Positions 61,517 through 64,000 of a stretch of DNA of 64,000 bases are shown in pieces. The translations under genes and the position numbers were made by a program. The stretch comes from Inquilinus sp052113205 (GTDB lineage: Bacteria > Pseudomonadota > Alphaproteobacteria > DSM-16000 > Inquilinaceae). The stretch spans positions 16,206 to 80,205 of the forward strand of contig NZ_JBFRCU010000025.1 of assembly GCF_052113205.1 (NCBI RefSeq), read 5' to 3'. A model generated the notes under the pieces. The model had not been told where the DNA came from, did no database searches, and saw nothing but the letters and a program-made list of their open reading frames with translations. How positions within the stretch are numbered: position 1 is the first letter of the stretch; every line of letters begins with the position of its first letter.

Positions 61517-62776
61517 CTATCCCGCCCGCACCGCCTGCAGCAGGGTCGTCGTGGCGAAGCCGTCCGGTACCAAGCCCTTCGAAGCCTGCCAGGCGCGGAT
61601 TGCGCCGCGCGTTGCCGGCCCGATCAGCCCGTCCGGTGCGCCGCCGATGGAAAAGCCCTTGGCCGTCAGCAGCGACTGCAGCTCCAGCACCTCGCTGCGC
61701 GACAGCGGCTGCTCGCCTCGCGGCCAGGTGCCGACGATCGGGCCGCCGCCGGCCAGCCGGTCGGACAAAGTGGCAACCGCCAGCGCGTAGTTGGTCGAGT
61801 TGTTGTACTTCATGATGACGCTGAAGTTCGGGCCGACCAGGAAGGCCGGGCCGCGGGCGCCCGCCGGGGTAATCACCGAAGCGTCGCCCAGCGCCGGCAG
61901 GCTGCGGCCGGAGACCGGCTTCACCCCCAGCGCCGCCCACTGCGCCACCGGGCGCCTGGTGCTCAGCTCCGCCACCGAATAGTCGAAGCCGGGCGGCAGA
62001 GTGACCTCGACGCCCCAGGGCTGGCCGCGCTGCCAGCCCGACTGCGCCAGGTAATTGGCGGTCGAGGCCATGACGTCGGGGATGCTGCCCCAGATGTCGC
62101 GCCGGCCGTCGCCGTCGGCATCGACCGCGGAGCTCAGGAACACCGTGGGCAGGAACTGGGTGTTGCCCATGGCGCCGGCCCAGGAGCCAAGCATGCGGTC
62201 GCGGTTGATGTCGCCCTGCTGCAGGATCTGCAGCGCGGCGAACAGCTGTTCCTTGGCCCAGTCCTGGCGGCGGCCCTCATAGCCAAGCGTGGCCAGGGCA
62301 TCGATCACCTCGGTCGAGCCGAAGTTCTGGCCGTAATTGCTCTCGATGCCCCAGATCGCGGTGACGATCTCCTTCGGCACGCCGTAGCGCTGCTCGGCGG
62401 CATTCGCGGTCGATCCCCACTGCGCCAGCATCGCCTGGCCGTTGCGGATGCGGTCGGCCGAGACGGCGCTGTCGAGATAGGTCCAGATCGCCTTGGTGAA
62501 CTCCGACTGCGACTGGTCGGAATCGATCACGTTCGGCAGGAACTGCACGGTGTCGAAGGCGGTGGCCAGCGTCGCCTGGCTGATGCCGCGGGCTGCAGCT
62601 TCGGCCCGGAACCCCGCCACCCATTGCGGGAAGCCCTGCGCCTCAGTCTGGGCCGGGGTGAAAGCCGGGCCGCCGGGCGTCGGGGTCGGCACCACCGGCT
62701 GGCCCTGGCCCGAGCTCTGGCAGGCCGCCAGCAACGCCACCCCGGCCAGCACCGCCATCCGCGTGGTCATCGACAT
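61517..62776 (-). CDS. lytic murein transglycosylase, MltB type with peptidoglycan-binding domain
   Basis: Cleaves peptidoglycan glycan strands with formation of 1,6-anhydromuramic ends, 419 residues. Signal with lipobox (LAGVALLAACQSS) suggests a lipoprotein. The SLT_2 catalytic domain (about residues 45-340) has the Glu in AIWGIESNYGQNFGSTEVI, GAMGNTQFLPTVF and a C-terminal PG_binding_1 domain (LELQSLLTAKGFSIGGAPDG). The latter helps it grip the wall. Confidence 0.93.
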   Translation of the reverse strand: MSMTTRMAVLAGVALLAACQSSGQGQPVVPTPTPGGPAFTPAQTEAQGFPQWVAGFRAEAAARGISQATLATAFDTVQFLPNVIDSDQSQSEFTKAIWTYLDSAVSADRIRNGQAMLAQWGSTANAAEQRYGVPKEIVTAIWGIESNYGQNFGSTEVIDALATLGYEGRRQDWAKEQLFAALQILQQGDINRDRMLGSWAGAMGNTQFLPTVFLSSAVDADGDGRRDIWGSIPDVMASTANYLAQSGWQRGQPWGVEVTLPPGFDYSVAELSTRRPVAQWAALGVKPVSGRSLPALGDASVITPAGARGPAFLVGPNFSVIMKYNNSTNYALAVATLSDRLAGGGPIVGTWPRGEQPLSRSEVLELQSLLTAKGFSIGGAPDGLIGPATRGAIRAWQASKGLVPDGFATTTLLQAVRAG

Positions 62777-62878
62777 GGGCCCTCTCCGCGATTTCCGAAT
62801 CAGTCGGTGAACGTCGCGGCAAAGTGGCCGGAGATCAAGGCCGGACCGCGGCAGGACCGCCGCAAACGCCCTGCGGGA

Positions 62879-63796
62879 TCACCCCTGCGGCGCGCCGGGG
62901 AAGGCGTCGAGCGGGATTTTCAGGTAGCGCCGGCCGTTCGCTTCGGGCTCGGGCAGGCGGCCGCCGCGGATGTTCACCTGCAGCGCCGCCAGCATCAGCG
63001 CCGGCAGCGGCAGCGTCCGGTCGCGGTCCTGGCGCAGCGCCACGAACTCGGCCTCCGACACCGCGGCGACATGGATGTTGCGCTCCTTCTGGTCGGCGAC
63101 GCTGCTCTGCCAGCGCGGCTCGCGCCCGTCCGGCCGATAGTCGTGCCCGGTGAACAGGCGCGTGTCATCCGGCAGAGCCAGGATGCGCTGGATGGAGGCC
63201 CAGAGCTGCCGCGCGTCGGCGCCGGGGAAATCGGCCCGCGCCGTACCGCCATCGGGCATGAACAGGGTGTCGTGGATGAAGGCGGCGTCGCCGATGAGAT
63301 AGGTGATCGAGGCCATGGTGTGGCCGGGGCAGAACATCACCCGGGCCTCCAGCGACCCGATGCGGAACCTGTCGCCGTCGCGGAACAGCCGGTCCCAGCC
63401 CGTCCCGTCGGTCGGCTGGTCCGGCAGGTTGTAGATCTCCTGCCACAGCGCCTGGACGCCAGCGACCTTCTCGCCGATCGCCGTCGGCGCGCCGGTCTTG
63501 TGCTTCAGGTAGGCGGCCGCGGAGAAGTGGTCGGCATGCGGATGGGTGTCGAGGATCCAGGCGGCCCGCAGCCCGGACCGCGCGACATGGTCGAGGATCA
63601 GGTCGGCGTTGCGGGTGGAGACGGTGCCGGATTTCAGGTCGAAGTCGAGCACCGGGTCGATGATCGCGCAGTCCCCGGTCCCGGGATCGGCGACGACGTA
63701 CTGCACGCTGCCGGTCGGCGGGTCGAAGATGGCGTGGACGGCGGGGGAGATGGTACCCCCCGGCACGGCTGCGATCGGTCGGGCGGCATCGTTCAT
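62879..63796 (-). CDS. persulfide-dioxygenase/glyoxalase II-like MBL-fold protein
   Basis: MBL-fold hydrolase/oxygenase of 305 residues, ETHE1/Blh-like. Metal motif WILDTHPHADHFSAAAYL near residue 82, His in VMFCPGHTMASITYLIG, Asp in AAFIHDTLFMPDGGTARADF, and His in LFTGHDYRPDGR. The mono-iron persulfide dioxygenase signature fits well; a plain glyoxalase II is less likely because of the Asp and GHDY pattern. It lies 15 bases downstream of a peroxiredoxin, hinting at thiol/sulfide redox defence. Confidence 0.85.
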   Translation of the reverse strand: MNDAARPIAAVPGGTISPAVHAIFDPPTGSVQYVVADPGTGDCAIIDPVLDFDLKSGTVSTRNADLILDHVARSGLRAAWILDTHPHADHFSAAAYLKHKTGAPTAIGEKVAGVQALWQEIYNLPDQPTDGTGWDRLFRDGDRFRIGSLEARVMFCPGHTMASITYLIGDAAFIHDTLFMPDGGTARADFPGADARQLWASIQRILALPDDTRLFTGHDYRPDGREPRWQSSVADQKERNIHVAAVSEAEFVALRQDRDRTLPLPALMLAALQVNIRGGRLPEPEANGRRYLKIPLDAFPGAPQG

Positions 63797-63811
63797 GAGT
63801 GCGCTGCCGGG

Positions 63812-64000
63812 TCAGTCCTTGGGCTGGGCGACGGTGCGGAGATAGGGCTTCAGCGTCTTGAAGCCGGCCGGGAACTTCTGCCTGGCCTCCTCGTCCGAGA
63901 CCGAGGTGACGATGATGACGTCCTCGCCGTTCTTCCAGTCGGCCGGGGTGGCGACCTTGTGCTTCGAGGTCAGCTGCAGCGAATCGATCACCCGCAGCAC
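63812..64000 (-). CDS. 1-Cys peroxiredoxin, Prx6 type (5' end outside window)
   Basis: Only the C-terminal 62 residues are visible: LRVIDSLQLTSKHKVATPAD, EDVIIVTSVSDEEARQKFPA and TLKPYLRTVAQPKD, the typical C-terminal dimerisation and tail region of the Prx6/AhpC-TSA class. The catalytic Cys lies beyond the right edge. It is upstream of the MBL-fold gene and likely co-transcribed. Confidence 0.85.
   Translation of the reverse strand: MLRVIDSLQLTSKHKVATPADWKNGEDVIIVTSVSDEEARQKFPAGFKTLKPYLRTVAQPKD

Overview
This 64 kb window is the chromosomal replication-origin region of a high-GC alphaproteobacterium. It is most likely a Rhodospirillales relative such as Inquilinus or the azospirilla; this is inferred from gene order and protein style, since no rRNA is present. 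The gene string leuS-lptE-holA, parB-parA-rsmG-mnmG, mnmE, rho-hemJ-hemH-hemE, [origin], ppsR-maf-aroE-coaE-dnaQ, secB-fxsA-tim44-smr, hslU-hslV-hisB-hisH-hisA-hisF-hisE is the conserved origin-flanking block of this class.

The hemE/ppsR gap (37556-37919) has the features of oriC: one perfect DnaA box, several near boxes, an AT-richer edge and eight GANTC (CcrM methylation) sites in about 360 bases. Transcription diverges from it, leftward for hemE, hemH, hemJ, rho, mnmE, mnmG, rsmG, parA and parB, and rightward for ppsR, maf, aroE, coaE and dnaQ. About 17-22 kb to the left, four parS sites (15502, 17929, 19433, 20794) surround rsmG, mnmG and mnmE next to parAB, giving a complete ParABS centromere.

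Left arm (1-13.3 kb): two peptide-type ABC permeases (the first cut by the window edge), a TacAT-like acetyltransferase toxin pair, a methyltransferase and metallo-hydrolase, an OmpR-like regulator with a degenerate receiver, an L,D-transpeptidase, YggS, a major porin with its own promoter and terminator, a DUF3576 lipoprotein, then leuS-lptE-holA. Between mnmE and rho (20.8-33.4 kb) the conserved order is interrupted by a cargo block: a DUF255 thioredoxin-like protein, an alkyltransferase-like DNA repair protein, a VapBC45-like toxin pair, a dienelactone hydrolase and quinone oxidoreductase, an RTX calcium-binding protein followed by an unrecognised secreted protein, and a TetR-controlled EmrAB efflux operon with two matching palindromic operators.

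Right arm: after smr a second insertion carries an orphan AbrB-like antitoxin, a LysR/azoreductase divergent pair, a phytase-like esterase and a metallo-hydrolase. Then follow HslUV, the histidine operon (with an acetyltransferase gene embedded), HinT fused by overlap to a membrane adenylate cyclase, a Tat-exported spermidine-dehydrogenase-like flavoprotein, a DMT exporter with a divergent LysR gene, a membrane-bound lytic transglycosylase, and a peroxiredoxin/persulfide-dioxygenase-like pair cut by the right edge.

Intergenic DNA holds nine palindromic REP-like elements of several sequence families, six of which share GTCAT...ATGAC ends. No tRNA, rRNA, CRISPR, prophage or intact insertion sequence was seen. 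Four N bases (36845, 40007, 45206, 45902) suggest a draft assembly. The most novel-looking protein is the secreted product of 28118-29395.
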